DNA of 33,663 bases from Sphingomonadaceae bacterium 3R27C6 (lineage in GTDB: Bacteria > Pseudomonadota > Alphaproteobacteria > Sphingomonadales > Sphingomonadaceae), in contig SCNS01000034.1 of the NCBI GenBank assembly GCA_005503215.1, positions 1-33,663 of the forward strand, read 5' to 3'. Shown here piece by piece: positions 1-7,555 of the stretch; the stretch's first letter is position 1, and the number at the start of each line of letters is the position of its first letter. The position numbers and the translations under genes were made by a program. A model generated the notes under the pieces. That model searched no databases. It was not told the origin of the DNA and was given only the letters and a program-made list of their open reading frames with translations.

Positions 1-473
1 CCGTACCGGTCGTACAGTGCGCGCGGGCGGAAGGCATCGGTCGCAAGCTTCTCGGTGATGCGGTCGTAATAGAGGTCCGAGGTCTCGCCCGAGAATTGCA
101 CGTCGAACCCGAACGCTTCGGCGAACACCCAGTCCATCCACATCCGCGTCGGGGTGCCGCGGAAGAGATGATAGTTTTGGGCGAAGATCCGCCAGCTCTC
201 GCGCGGGTCGGCAGCCTTGTTACGGATCCCCAGCGCATCGAGAGGGATGCCCTGCGAATAGAGCATCCGGAACGCATAATGATCGGGATGCAGCAGGAAC
301 TCGGCGGCATTGCCGAACGATGCGTTCCCCGCGAACCACGCCGGATCGGTGTGCCCGTGCGGGCTGACGATCGGCAGATTCGCAACCTCGGCATAAAGGC
401 GCCGACTAATATCGCGCTGCGCCGGATCGGACGGAAACAGGCGGTCGGGATGAAGCTGAAACGGGCGGGTCAT
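1..473 (-). CDS. uxaC: Uronate isomerase, 5' part (runs off left edge)
   Basis: This is the N-terminal 157 residues of a protein whose family is about 470 residues long; the 3' end lies outside the window. Translating the minus strand from the ATG at 473 gives the uronate isomerase N-terminus, with 'IVSPHGHTDP' at residues 35-44. His39 and His41 form the HxH metal-site motif of this amidohydrolase-fold family. The enzyme converts D-glucuronate to D-fructuronate and D-galacturonate to D-tagaturonate in the cytoplasm, the first step of hexuronate catabolism. Its ATG overlaps the TGA of the upstream transporter gene (ATGA), so the two are translationally coupled. Together with the ExuT-like transporter and kdgK this defines a hexuronate-use locus. 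The family call is secure. Confidence 0.93.
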   Translation of the reverse strand, partial: MTRPFQLHPDRLFPSDPAQRDISRRLYAEVANLPIVSPHGHTDPAWFAGNASFGNAAEFLLHPDHYAFRMLYSQGIPLDALGIRNKAADPRESWRIFAQNYHLFRGTPTRMWMDWVFAEAFGFDVQFSGETSDLYYDRITEKLATDAFRPRALYDRY

Positions 474-1783
474 GCGGGGGTGCCTTCGCTTTCGACAGTG
501 ACCGGCTTCAGGCGCGGGCTCAGGAGATGGAGCGCCAGCACGGCGAGGAAATAGACCGTCGTGCATACAGCGAAGATGATCGTATAATTGCCGTTTGTCG
601 CATCGAGCACGAGCCCGGTCGACTTCGCCATGATCATGCCGCCGATGCCGCCCATGAAGCCGCCAAGTCCGATCACCGACCCGACCGCGCGTTTAGGGAA
701 CATGTCGGGCGGGATCGACAGGATCGTCGACGAAAATGCCTGATGCCCCGCGAGCGCGAGACCGATCAGGACGATGGCCAGCCACATATTGTCGAGCCCG
801 GTGACGAACAGCAACGGCAGGACGAAACAACCGGCAATCGCCATCGTCAGCTTGCGCGCGAAATTGGGGGTGCGCCCGCGCTGGATCAGCTTCGAGGAGA
901 GCCAGCCGCCCGCGATACTGCCGACATCGGACAGCAGGTACATGATGATCATCGGCAGCAGCACGACCTTGAGGTCGACATCATAGGTGCTGGCGAAATA
1001 TTTAGGCAGCCAGAACAGCATCAGATACCAGACGGGATCGATGAGGAATTTGGCGACCGCAAACGCCCATGCCTCGCGCTTGGTGACGATTTTCGACCAG
1101 CCGAGGCGCTGGGCCTGCTCGGGCGGATCATGCTCGATCCACGCGAGTTCGGCATCGCTGACCTTCCCGCTTTCGCGCGGATTGCTGTAGAGCCACAGCC
1201 ACAATATCAGCAGCAGAGCGCCAAATGCGCCGGTGTAGATGAAGGTTTGACGCCAGTCGAAGCCCGCCCAGACCATGAACAGCCAGATCGTCGGCGCGGT
1301 CAGGATCACGCCGATCGTCGTTGCGCTGTTGACCCAGCCGATCGCAAAAGCGCGTTCTTTTTGCGGAAACCATTCGCTCGACGCGCGAACGACGGCTGGG
1401 AAATGCCCCGCCTCGCCGACGCCGAGGACGACACGCGCGGCCATGAAAGAGGCGATCGATCCCGCGAAACCATGGGCGATATGGCCGATCGTCCAGATGG
1501 CGATCGCAATGCTGTAGCCGATCTTGGGGCCAAAGCGGTCGATCAGCCAGCCCATAGCCAGAAAACCCAGCGCATAGGCGGCCTGAAACGCCATGACGAT
1601 GTTGCCATAGTCATTCTCGCTCCACCGCATCTCCTCACCGAGGACGGGCGCCAGCAGGCCGAGCATCGTGCGGTCGATATAGTTGACCGTCGTTGCGGCG
1701 AACAGCAGCGCGACGATCAGCCAGCGATAGCGCCCCGTCCTGGGCACCGGCGGCGCCGATCCTGCTGCAATGGCCTGCGTCAT
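470..1783 (-). CDS. exuT: MFS hexuronate transporter (ExuT-like, ACS family)
   Basis: A 437-residue, very hydrophobic protein of the major facilitator superfamily with about 12 predicted membrane segments. The N-terminal half carries 'NYIDRTMLGLLAP' and 'GWLIDRFGPKIGY', which are typical of the anion:cation symporter family that includes ExuT. It should import glucuronate or galacturonate across the inner membrane. I chose the ATG at 1783 because GGGAGAG lies just upstream and the protein then begins MTQAIAAG, with the first membrane segment about 20 residues in. A frame open to 1840 adds 19 unconvincing residues. The stop overlaps the uxaC start. The exact substrate is inferred from the neighbours; other sugar acids are possible. 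Confidence 0.88.
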   Translation of the reverse strand: MTQAIAAGSAPPVPRTGRYRWLIVALLFAATTVNYIDRTMLGLLAPVLGEEMRWSENDYGNIVMAFQAAYALGFLAMGWLIDRFGPKIGYSIAIAIWTIGHIAHGFAGSIASFMAARVVLGVGEAGHFPAVVRASSEWFPQKERAFAIGWVNSATTIGVILTAPTIWLFMVWAGFDWRQTFIYTGAFGALLLILWLWLYSNPRESGKVSDAELAWIEHDPPEQAQRLGWSKIVTKREAWAFAVAKFLIDPVWYLMLFWLPKYFASTYDVDLKVVLLPMIIMYLLSDVGSIAGGWLSSKLIQRGRTPNFARKLTMAIAGCFVLPLLFVTGLDNMWLAIVLIGLALAGHQAFSSTILSIPPDMFPKRAVGSVIGLGGFMGGIGGMIMAKSTGLVLDATNGNYTIIFAVCTTVYFLAVLALHLLSPRLKPVTVESEGTPA

Positions 1784-1852
1784 ATGTCTCTCCCGTGGCA
1801 TCAGAAAAATGCCGGGATCCGTCCGAACGAACCCCGGCAAGGCTGGGGATGG

Positions 1853-2014
1853 TTAGAAGGTCTGCTCGCGTTTCTGCGCAGTATCGATGATCTCGCCCGC
1901 CGTCGCGTCGGGCGCGCCCTGGGCCGCGGCGGGCGCGCCGGAAGCTCCCGCAAGCAGCAAGGGTCCGCCAACCAATGGGCGCGTCAATGCGCTATCGAAA
2001 ATGAAGGCCCGCAT
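1853..2014 (-). pseudogene. Remnant of a TonB-dependent receptor (N-terminus joined to a stop)
   Basis: A 53-codon frame with a good ribosome binding site (GGAG 6 nt before the ATG at 2014). It encodes a signal peptide (MRAFIFDSALTRPLVGG..., with a possible cleavage site near APAAAQ). This is followed by 'GEIIDTAQKREQTF' and a stop. 'EIIVTAQKREQ' is the hallmark start of the mature part of sphingomonad TonB-dependent receptors, and final Phe is typical of the end of their barrels. The simplest reading is an in-frame deletion that removed the plug and nearly all of the barrel, leaving both ends; the Val-to-Asp change in the hallmark suggests later drift. It lies between an operator-like site (2074-2086) and exuT, so it is probably the leader of the exuT-uxaC transcript. 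A short functional secreted peptide is less likely. Confidence 0.6.
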
Positions 2015-2073
2015 CACATTCTCCGCAACAGTCCGAACGCTTTCCGCGCCCCTCTCTGCAGCCTCCATAGAGA

Positions 2074-2086
2074 TTGGTCAGACCGA
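2074..2086. promoter_or_regulatory. GntR (FadR-type) operator-like site 1
   Basis: TTGGTCAGACCGA is a near-perfect palindrome (TTGGTC-A-GACCGA). The family often binds TGGT/ACCA-type sites. It lies 60 bp upstream of the remnant start at 2014, in front of the exuT-uxaC transcript. Four further matches to the same 13-bp pattern occur in the window. The likely binder is the GntR protein at 3475-4209; this is inferred. Confidence 0.6.
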
Positions 2087-2213
2087 TTGCAACAAGGGGT
2101 TTGTCATACATTTGCCAGGAATGCCAAACGGCCCTTATGGATCGTCCCCACCGCCGAAACTCACTAATCGTGCGCAATTTGCTGACCTAAGAGAGCATTT
2201 TTCGACAACCGAA

Positions 2214-2226
2214 TTGGCCATGCCGA
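2214..2226. promoter_or_regulatory. GntR (FadR-type) operator-like site 2
   Basis: TTGGCCATGCCGA, inside a 20-bp stretch (2212-2231) that recurs with 18 of 20 bases identical at 2294-2313. It lies in the gap between the divergent exuT and kdgK transcripts and matches the consensus TTGGYCAKRCCRA. Confidence 0.55.
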
Positions 2227-2295
2227 ATAGGAAATGAGCATTTTTGGGATTTCGTACGACCCTGGCACGGAGCGACAAAAAAGCGATTGTCAAAA

Positions 2296-2308
2296 TTGGC
2301 CATACCAA
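2296..2308. promoter_or_regulatory. GntR (FadR-type) operator-like site 3
   Basis: TTGGCCATACCAA, the second of two direct repeats 82 bp apart upstream of kdgK. The TTGG...CCAA arms resemble the hexuronate operators bound by ExuR/UxuR in enterobacteria. It lies about 135 bp before the kdgK start and probably controls that promoter. Confidence 0.6.
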
Positions 2309-2442
2309 ATAGGCTTGCACATGCTCCGAACCGACCAGCCGGAAGAAGCAGGTCGAACTGGGAGAGGATGATAGAGCGGACCGGCATCCGCCGGGACGAT
2401 GCCCGGCGTGGCCGGGATTCCGACCGAAAGGAACTGACCAAC

Positions 2443-3450
2443 ATGGGACGCTTCGTCGCCTTTGGCGAAATCCTGCTGCGCATGTCGCCCCCGGGGCGCG
2501 AACTCCTGCTCCAGACGCCGCGGCTTGACATCTGGATCGGCGGCGCCGAGGCCAATGTCGCGGTCGCGCTCGCGCGGCTCGGCCACGACACGGCGATCGT
2601 CAGCGCCGTGCCCGACGATCCGTTCGGCGACGCGGCCGTCGCCGCGCTGCGGGGGCACGGCGTCGATTGTTCGGCCGTCGCGCGGCGGCCCGGACGGATG
2701 GGGGTCTATTATGCCGTGAGCGGCGCCGGTTTGCGCGCCACCAATATAATCTACGATCGCGCCCATTCCGCGTTCGCTGACGCCTCCGCGGCGGACTGGG
2801 ACTGGGATCGGCTCCTCGCCGGCGCCGACCGCCTGCACCTGTCGGGGATCACCCCGGCGCTGGGCCCCGGCGGAACGGCAGCGGCCTTCGCTGCGGCGGA
2901 CGCCGCGACGCGGCTTGCTATTCCGATCTCGTTCGACGGCAATTATCGTGCACGCCTGTGGGAAAGCTGGGACGGCGATGCCAGGGCCATCCTGTCCCGG
3001 CTGGTCGGCCTGGCCGATATCCTGTTCGGCAATCATCGCGACATCGCGCTCCTGCTCGGCCGCGATTTCGGCGATGACGGGCCGGCGCGGCGACGGGCTG
3101 CGGCGGACGCGGCATTTGACGCCTTTCCCAAGCTCTCGCTGATCGCCTCGACCGCGCGCCATGTCGAGGATGTGGACCATCACCGCCTCGCCGCGCGGAT
3201 CGATACGCGCGACGACTTCACCCAGACCGAGGAAATCAGGGTGGCCGGTATCGTCGACCGCATCGGCACAGGCGACGCATTCGCTGCGGGCGTGTTCGAT
3301 GCGCTGCTGCGCGACCAATCCATCGCTGTTGCGGCGCAGACCGGACTGGCCCTCGCAGCGCTGAAGCATTCGCTTCCCGGCGATGCGAGCCTGTTCGGGC
3401 GATCCGATATCGAAGCCTTCCTGAGCGAGGGTTTCGATGTCAGGCGATAG
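2443..3450 (+). CDS. kdgK: 2-keto-3-deoxygluconate kinase (PfkB family)
   Basis: A 335-residue PfkB/ribokinase-family sugar kinase, the usual length for KDG kinases. Visible features are the N-terminal 'FGEILLRMSPPG', the substrate-side 'GGAEANVAVALARLG', 'FDGNYRARLW' in mid-protein, and the C-terminal signature 'GTGDAFAAG' with the catalytic Asp. It phosphorylates 2-keto-3-deoxygluconate, the end product of the glucuronate/galacturonate branch, to KDPG in the cytoplasm. The start at 2443 follows AAAGGA and begins MGRFVAFGE as family members do; the frame is open further upstream but runs through the operator repeats. It is divergent from exuT-uxaC and convergent with the GntR gene. Assignment as KDG rather than another ketose kinase rests on both sequence and context. 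Confidence 0.9.
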   Translation: MGRFVAFGEILLRMSPPGRELLLQTPRLDIWIGGAEANVAVALARLGHDTAIVSAVPDDPFGDAAVAALRGHGVDCSAVARRPGRMGVYYAVSGAGLRATNIIYDRAHSAFADASAADWDWDRLLAGADRLHLSGITPALGPGGTAAAFAAADAATRLAIPISFDGNYRARLWESWDGDARAILSRLVGLADILFGNHRDIALLLGRDFGDDGPARRRAAADAAFDAFPKLSLIASTARHVEDVDHHRLAARIDTRDDFTQTEEIRVAGIVDRIGTGDAFAAGVFDALLRDQSIAVAAQTGLALAALKHSLPGDASLFGRSDIEAFLSEGFDVRR

Positions 3451-3474
3451 GGATAGGCAAAGGGTGTAGCCCGA

Positions 3475-4209
3475 CTACTGGGCGTAGCGGCTCCGTTCGT
3501 CGGCGACCCGCTTTCGGGCCAGTTCGACCTCGTGCACTTCGGTTGCCTCCAGCAGCGCTTCGAGCGCGCGCGCCAGATGCTTTTGCATCGCGGCGCGCGC
3601 CGCCGCCGGGTCGCGCGCTTCCAGCGCGAGGACAATATCCTCATGCTCGGCAACGCTCGGGGTCACCCCCGCGATATGCGCCTTGCTGCTAAGCAGGCGA
3701 TAGAGCGAAGAGCGGGCGCGCATGTCCCACAGCGATTCCACGACCGCGACGAAGGCGCTGTTCAGGCTCGCGCTTGCGATCAGTTCGTGGAACTGGCGGT
3801 CGGCCACTTCGGCGCGCGCGCTGTCGCCGCCGGCATCGCCCATCGCTTTTACGAGCGTACGAAGCTCCGCAAGCTGTTCGTCGGTGATCCGTCCGGCCGC
3901 GAGCGCGGCAACCTCTCCCTCGATCTGACGACGCGCTTCGAGCAGCTCGAAGGGACCGACGTCGGCGGAGGGGCCGTCAACATCGGCATGCGAAATTGCC
4001 GTCACATAGACGCCCGATCCTTTGCGCACTTCGACCATCCCGTCGACCTCGAGCGCGATGATCGCCTCGCGAACCGTCGGCCGCGATACGTCATAGGACT
4101 GGGCGAGTTGCCGCTCCGACGGCAAACGCGTACCGATCGGATATTCCCCCGCCTCGATCTTGGCCGCGATATCGGTGGATACGCGTTCGTAGAGCCGTTT
4201 TGATTCCAT
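3475..4209 (-). CDS. GntR family transcriptional regulator, FadR subfamily
   Basis: A 244-residue regulator. The N-terminal winged helix (about residues 5-70) contains 'YPIGTRLPSERQLAQ', 'VSRPTVREAIIALEVDGMVEVRKGSGVYV', the standard GntR DNA-binding signature. The C-terminal part is an all-helical FCD/FadR ligand domain with 'EARRQIEGEVAALAA' and conserved His residues in 'DRQFHELI' and 'VAEHEDIVLAL' that would fit its metal/ligand pocket. I prefer the ATG at 4209, preceded by GGGGA, over the one at 4221. FadR-type relatives (ExuR, UxuR) control hexuronate genes, and the five palindromes near this gene suit it as the local repressor. The likely effector is a uronate or a catabolic intermediate; this is inferred. 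Confidence 0.9.
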   Translation of the reverse strand: MESKRLYERVSTDIAAKIEAGEYPIGTRLPSERQLAQSYDVSRPTVREAIIALEVDGMVEVRKGSGVYVTAISHADVDGPSADVGPFELLEARRQIEGEVAALAAGRITDEQLAELRTLVKAMGDAGGDSARAEVADRQFHELIASASLNSAFVAVVESLWDMRARSSLYRLLSSKAHIAGVTPSVAEHEDIVLALEARDPAAARAAMQKHLARALEALLEATEVHEVELARKRVADERSRYAQ

Positions 4210-4251
4210 GCCATTCCCCATGAGGAAACCGCTATCTTGTTGGCCTATGCG

Positions 4252-5421
4252 TTACAAGGTCGCTTGTTGCCGAGCGGGCTTGGCATGCGCCTGCGCCGTC
4301 AGCACCAGTTCGGCGGCGAGCAACGCGCCCTCCTGATCTTGCGCCACCGATGTCCCTTCGACGATGTCGGTGACGAACTGCGGGCCAAATGGCAGAGGCA
4401 CTTTGGAACAGTCCAGATAACGTACACCCCTCCGGTCGGCGATAAGCAGGTGATTTCCGCCGGGCCGGCCGGCGATATCGACATATTTCCTGAGCTCGAT
4501 ATAGCCTTCGGTGCCGAGAATGAAGAGACGGCCATCGCCCCAGGTCGGCAAACCATCGGGCGTGAACCAATCGACGCGGACATAGCCGGTGCCGCCGTCG
4601 CCGCTTAGCACCATATCGCCGAAGTCCTCGAACGCCGGACGTTCGGGATGCGCGAAATTGCCGGTCTGCGATGCGACGACATGCGCGCGTTTGCTGCCCG
4701 TCAGATAGACGAACTGATCGGCCTGATGGCTGCCGATATCGGTCAGGATCCCGCCGTTGCGCGCCGTGTTCCAGAACCAGTCGGGCCGGGATGCCGCGGC
4801 CAGTCGATGCGGGGCAAGATTGACCGTCTGGATCACGCGCCCGATCGCGCCGTCATGGACAAGCTGGCCCGCCATGACCGCCGCGGGCACTTCGAGCCGT
4901 TCGGAATACATGATCGCAAATTTGCGGCCGGTCTCCTTGATCGCACGGCGAACGTCGGCAAGCTGCTTCAGCGAGGTAATCGCCGCCTTGTCGCTGAGAT
5001 AATCCTTGCCCGCGCGCATGACGCGGATGCCCAGCGGGGCTCTAAGCCCCGGGACGGCCGCGCTGCAGACCAGCTTGATCGCGGGATTGCCCAGAATCTC
5101 GTTTTCCGAACGCGCCAGCGCGATATCGCCATATCGCGCGCGGAACATCGCAATCTGCTTGGGATCGCTCGCATGGAAGGTGGTGAGAACGCCGCCTCCC
5201 CGGATCACGGCGTCGGTGATGCCATAGATATGATTATGATCGAGCCCGATCACCGCGAACGGCACGCGATATTTCGCCTCGGGCGCCGGGCGTGCGGGCG
5301 CGCCCTCGGTCGGCGCATCGCCGCGCGCCGCGGACTGCGCCAGCGCATCGGCCGCGAAGCCCGCGACCAGCCCCGCGGTGAGGCCAAGCCCCAGAAGATC
5401 GCGCCGGTTGGTATCGGTCAT
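4252..5421 (-). CDS. Tat-exported Gfo/Idh/MocA-type oxidoreductase (distal copy)
   Basis: A 389-residue protein with a Tat-type leader: Arg6-Arg7-Asp-Leu-Leu, a hydrophobic stretch and a likely cleavage after 'ADALAQ'. The mature part has the Gfo/Idh/MocA layout: an N-terminal Rossmann domain and a C-terminal substrate domain with 'GGILTDIGSHQADQFVYLTG'. It is atypical: the nucleotide loop reads GLDHNHIYG instead of GxGxxG, and the usual Glu-Lys-Pro motif is Asp144-Lys145-Ala. It may oxidise sugars with a tightly bound cofactor in the periplasm, or may have lost classical dehydrogenase activity. It is the last gene of the operon, 14 nt after its paralogue, with AAAGGA before the ATG. Confidence 0.85.
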   Translation of the reverse strand: MTDTNRRDLLGLGLTAGLVAGFAADALAQSAARGDAPTEGAPARPAPEAKYRVPFAVIGLDHNHIYGITDAVIRGGGVLTTFHASDPKQIAMFRARYGDIALARSENEILGNPAIKLVCSAAVPGLRAPLGIRVMRAGKDYLSDKAAITSLKQLADVRRAIKETGRKFAIMYSERLEVPAAVMAGQLVHDGAIGRVIQTVNLAPHRLAAASRPDWFWNTARNGGILTDIGSHQADQFVYLTGSKRAHVVASQTGNFAHPERPAFEDFGDMVLSGDGGTGYVRVDWFTPDGLPTWGDGRLFILGTEGYIELRKYVDIAGRPGGNHLLIADRRGVRYLDCSKVPLPFGPQFVTDIVEGTSVAQDQEGALLAAELVLTAQAHAKPARQQATL

Positions 5422-5435
5422 GGCCTGTTCCTTTT

Positions 5436-6701
5436 TCAGATAGCGACCAGCGATGTCGGCCAGGCCAAAATTTGACCGCTATCCATCGCCTGCTCGCCAA
5501 GCAGCGATGCGACGCTCGCGTAATAGGCTTGCGACAACAGGCCGGGCAGCGGCTTGCCGGTCCGCACCGCCTCGCCAAAGCCCTCGAACTGCAGCATCGT
5601 CTCGTCATATTCGCCCCAGCCAAGCGGCTCCCCGGGCGTGGTGACGGGAAGCTCGGCGAACCAGGTCGCGCCGCCGATCGGGACCGCACGCTTTTTCCCG
5701 CTCGCGACGTCGGCCTGCATCCGCAGCAGCGCCAGTTCTTTCGGCGGCAGTTCCTTGTAAATGCGACCGAGTTCGGGTTCGATCGTCCCCTTGCTGCCCT
5801 GAATCTGCTCTTCGCAGCCGTAACGCGCGTTGTTCAGCAGCGAGGTGTAGATCAGTTTACGGCCCCCCGCATATTCATAGATCAGCGCGACATGGTCATA
5901 GACCTCGCGCCCGTCCTTCCAGAAACAGATGCTGCCCGATCCCATCACGCGGGTCGGTACGGCGTCGAAGAACAGGTTGCTGACCTGAATCTGATGCGTC
6001 GCCAGTTCGGTCATCAACCCCGCCGAGCTATCGCGATACAGGCGCCAGTTGATCTGGCGGTCGGTGGCCCCGGCGGGAACCGGCCGGCGCCAGCTGCTTT
6101 GCCGGTGCCAGCTGGCGCGGATCTGCGTAAGCGATCCGATTTCGCCCTCTTTCGCGCGGCGGACCGCGTTCAAATAGGTGGGTTTGAACATGCGCTGATG
6201 GCCGATCTGCAGCACCTTGCCGCTGTCCTGCGACCGTTTCACCATCGCGCCGCAATCGTCGATCGTGCGCGCCATCGCCTTTTCGCACCACACATGGAGC
6301 CCGGCGTCGAACGCATCGAAGCTCTGCAGCTTATGAAGGTCGAGCGGGGTCGCGATCACCACCGCATCGAGACCGCCCGCATCGAGCATCGCGCGGTGAT
6401 CGGTGAAGGCACGCGTCGACGCATCGACCAGCGCGCGCCCCTTTGCCAGATGCAGCTCGAAATTGTCGCAGATCGCCGCCACGGTGCAGTTGCGGGTCTT
6501 GGCGATATTCTGGATCAGCCCCCGGCCGCGATCGCCCGTGCCGATCACCCCCAGCCGTACGCGATCGCCCTTTGCCACCGGTGCGGCGAGGGCCGCCGCG
6601 CTTGCCCAGGGCGCCGCTGCGGCCATCCCCGCGCCAGCTGTCGCCATCAGCACGCGGTCGATGAACGATCGCCGCGACAGGTCGAAATCATTGTCAGTCA
6701 T
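5436..6701 (-). CDS. Tat-exported Gfo/Idh/MocA-family oxidoreductase (middle copy)
   Basis: A 421-residue protein with a twin-arginine leader (Ser9-Arg10-Arg11-Ser-Phe-Ile, hydrophobic core, Ala-rich cleavage region near residues 33-41). The mature protein starts with a Rossmann fold carrying 'GVIGTGDRGRG' (residues 51-61). The sugar-dehydrogenase motif appears as Glu140-Lys141-Ala, so the catalytic Lys is kept but the usual Pro is not. The C-terminal domain has 'GLMTELATHQIQVSNLFF', the helix carrying the family's active-site His. Members of this family oxidise sugars, often at C3, with NAD(P); exported members usually hold the cofactor tightly. It sits 6 nt after the ApbE gene, so they are co-transcribed. 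The exact substrate cannot be read from the sequence. Confidence 0.88.
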   Translation of the reverse strand: MTDNDFDLSRRSFIDRVLMATAGAGMAAAAPWASAAALAAPVAKGDRVRLGVIGTGDRGRGLIQNIAKTRNCTVAAICDNFELHLAKGRALVDASTRAFTDHRAMLDAGGLDAVVIATPLDLHKLQSFDAFDAGLHVWCEKAMARTIDDCGAMVKRSQDSGKVLQIGHQRMFKPTYLNAVRRAKEGEIGSLTQIRASWHRQSSWRRPVPAGATDRQINWRLYRDSSAGLMTELATHQIQVSNLFFDAVPTRVMGSGSICFWKDGREVYDHVALIYEYAGGRKLIYTSLLNNARYGCEEQIQGSKGTIEPELGRIYKELPPKELALLRMQADVASGKKRAVPIGGATWFAELPVTTPGEPLGWGEYDETMLQFEGFGEAVRTGKPLPGLLSQAYYASVASLLGEQAMDSGQILAWPTSLVAI

Positions 6702-6707
6702 TAAAAC

Positions 6708-7541
6708 TCATCCTGGCTGGTTAATCGGGATCGCCGCTCCCCGGGGGAAATCGAATAGAAACCGGCGCGTCCAGTCGCCGTTCAGTAAGCGCTCCACCCG
6801 ATCTTCATTGGCGACGAGCAAAGCGGTGCTCATCGCCTCGGCATGCGCGCCAAGCCGGTCAACCGCAACCGTGCAACGCGGCGCAGACACGATGGAGGCA
6901 TCGGTCGGGCGTATCATCGCGGCGCGTTCCGGCGCGTTCGTCCCCGCACCGACGGTCGACGAGATCGATACCGATTCGTCGGTGAGTTCGAGTTCGACCA
7001 GAATCTCGTCGGGGCGCAGCGGGTGTGCAATCGCGAACGGCCAGCCACCGCCAAGCGGATGTTCGCCGACGACGGCGATCGAACTTTCCCCGGCCGACAG
7101 GCATGCCGATACGACACCCTTCGCGCGCAAAACGGCGCAGGCGCGATCGAGCGCGAAGCCCTTCCCAAACCCGCCGAAATCGAGCGCGACGGACTGCGAT
7201 ACCTCGATCCGCGCGGTATTCCGATCAAATGCGATGCCGCTCCATCCCGCCGGCCCGAACCGGCGATCGGCTGCGGGATCGAACAGCCCGAGCGTCAATG
7301 CGTGCAATTCCTCGATCGCGACCAGCGCATCGAACAGGAGCGCATCGTCGATGGCAGCCCCCTGCCCCGCCATCAGCCGTTCGTTGAGCGCGGTCGTTGC
7401 CGAGGGGCGATGGATCGTCAACGCATCGTCGACCGCCTCGATTGCGCGCTGCGCCGCCGTCAACGCGTCGTCGTCACCCGCACCGAACCGATGCAGTTCG
7501 ACGCGCGTCCCCATCGAAGCAAAGCGCACAACGTCGGCCAT
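6708..7541 (-). CDS. ApbE-like FAD:protein FMN transferase
   Basis: A 277-residue ApbE-family protein. Recognisable motifs are 'MGTRVEL' near the N-terminus, 'LFDPAADRRFGPAGW', 'DFGGFGKGFALDRA', 'CLSAGESS' and the C-terminal 'AEAMSTALLV'. The family transfers FMN from FAD onto a Thr/Ser of target proteins, usually exported electron carriers. Two points are odd: there is no signal peptide or lipobox although many Gram-negative members are periplasmic lipoproteins, and the metal-binding Asp of the usual 'ADALSTA' motif is Glu here. It lies between two Tat-exported oxidoreductase genes with gaps of 6 and 14 nt. No obvious flavinylation target is encoded in the window. Confidence 0.85.
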   Translation of the reverse strand: MADVVRFASMGTRVELHRFGAGDDDALTAAQRAIEAVDDALTIHRPSATTALNERLMAGQGAAIDDALLFDALVAIEELHALTLGLFDPAADRRFGPAGWSGIAFDRNTARIEVSQSVALDFGGFGKGFALDRACAVLRAKGVVSACLSAGESSIAVVGEHPLGGGWPFAIAHPLRPDEILVELELTDESVSISSTVGAGTNAPERAAMIRPTDASIVSAPRCTVAVDRLGAHAEAMSTALLVANEDRVERLLNGDWTRRFLFDFPRGAAIPINQPG

Positions 7542-7555
7542 GATCGCTCCAGGGG

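Noticed and set aside
527..2167. Long open frame of 546 codons on the plus strand
   Set aside because: It is antisense to the exuT gene and continues through the promoter region; the composition is Arg/Asp/His-rich, as expected of a shadow frame in GC-rich DNA.
3451..3474. Terminator between kdgK and the GntR gene
   Set aside because: The 24-bp gap has only a short GCCC/GGGC pairing reaching into the GntR gene; not convincing.
4231..4258. Inverted repeat CTTGT-N13-ACAAG near the GntR start as an autoregulatory site
   Set aside because: It does not match the 13-bp consensus of the other five sites and the arms are short; it could be chance.
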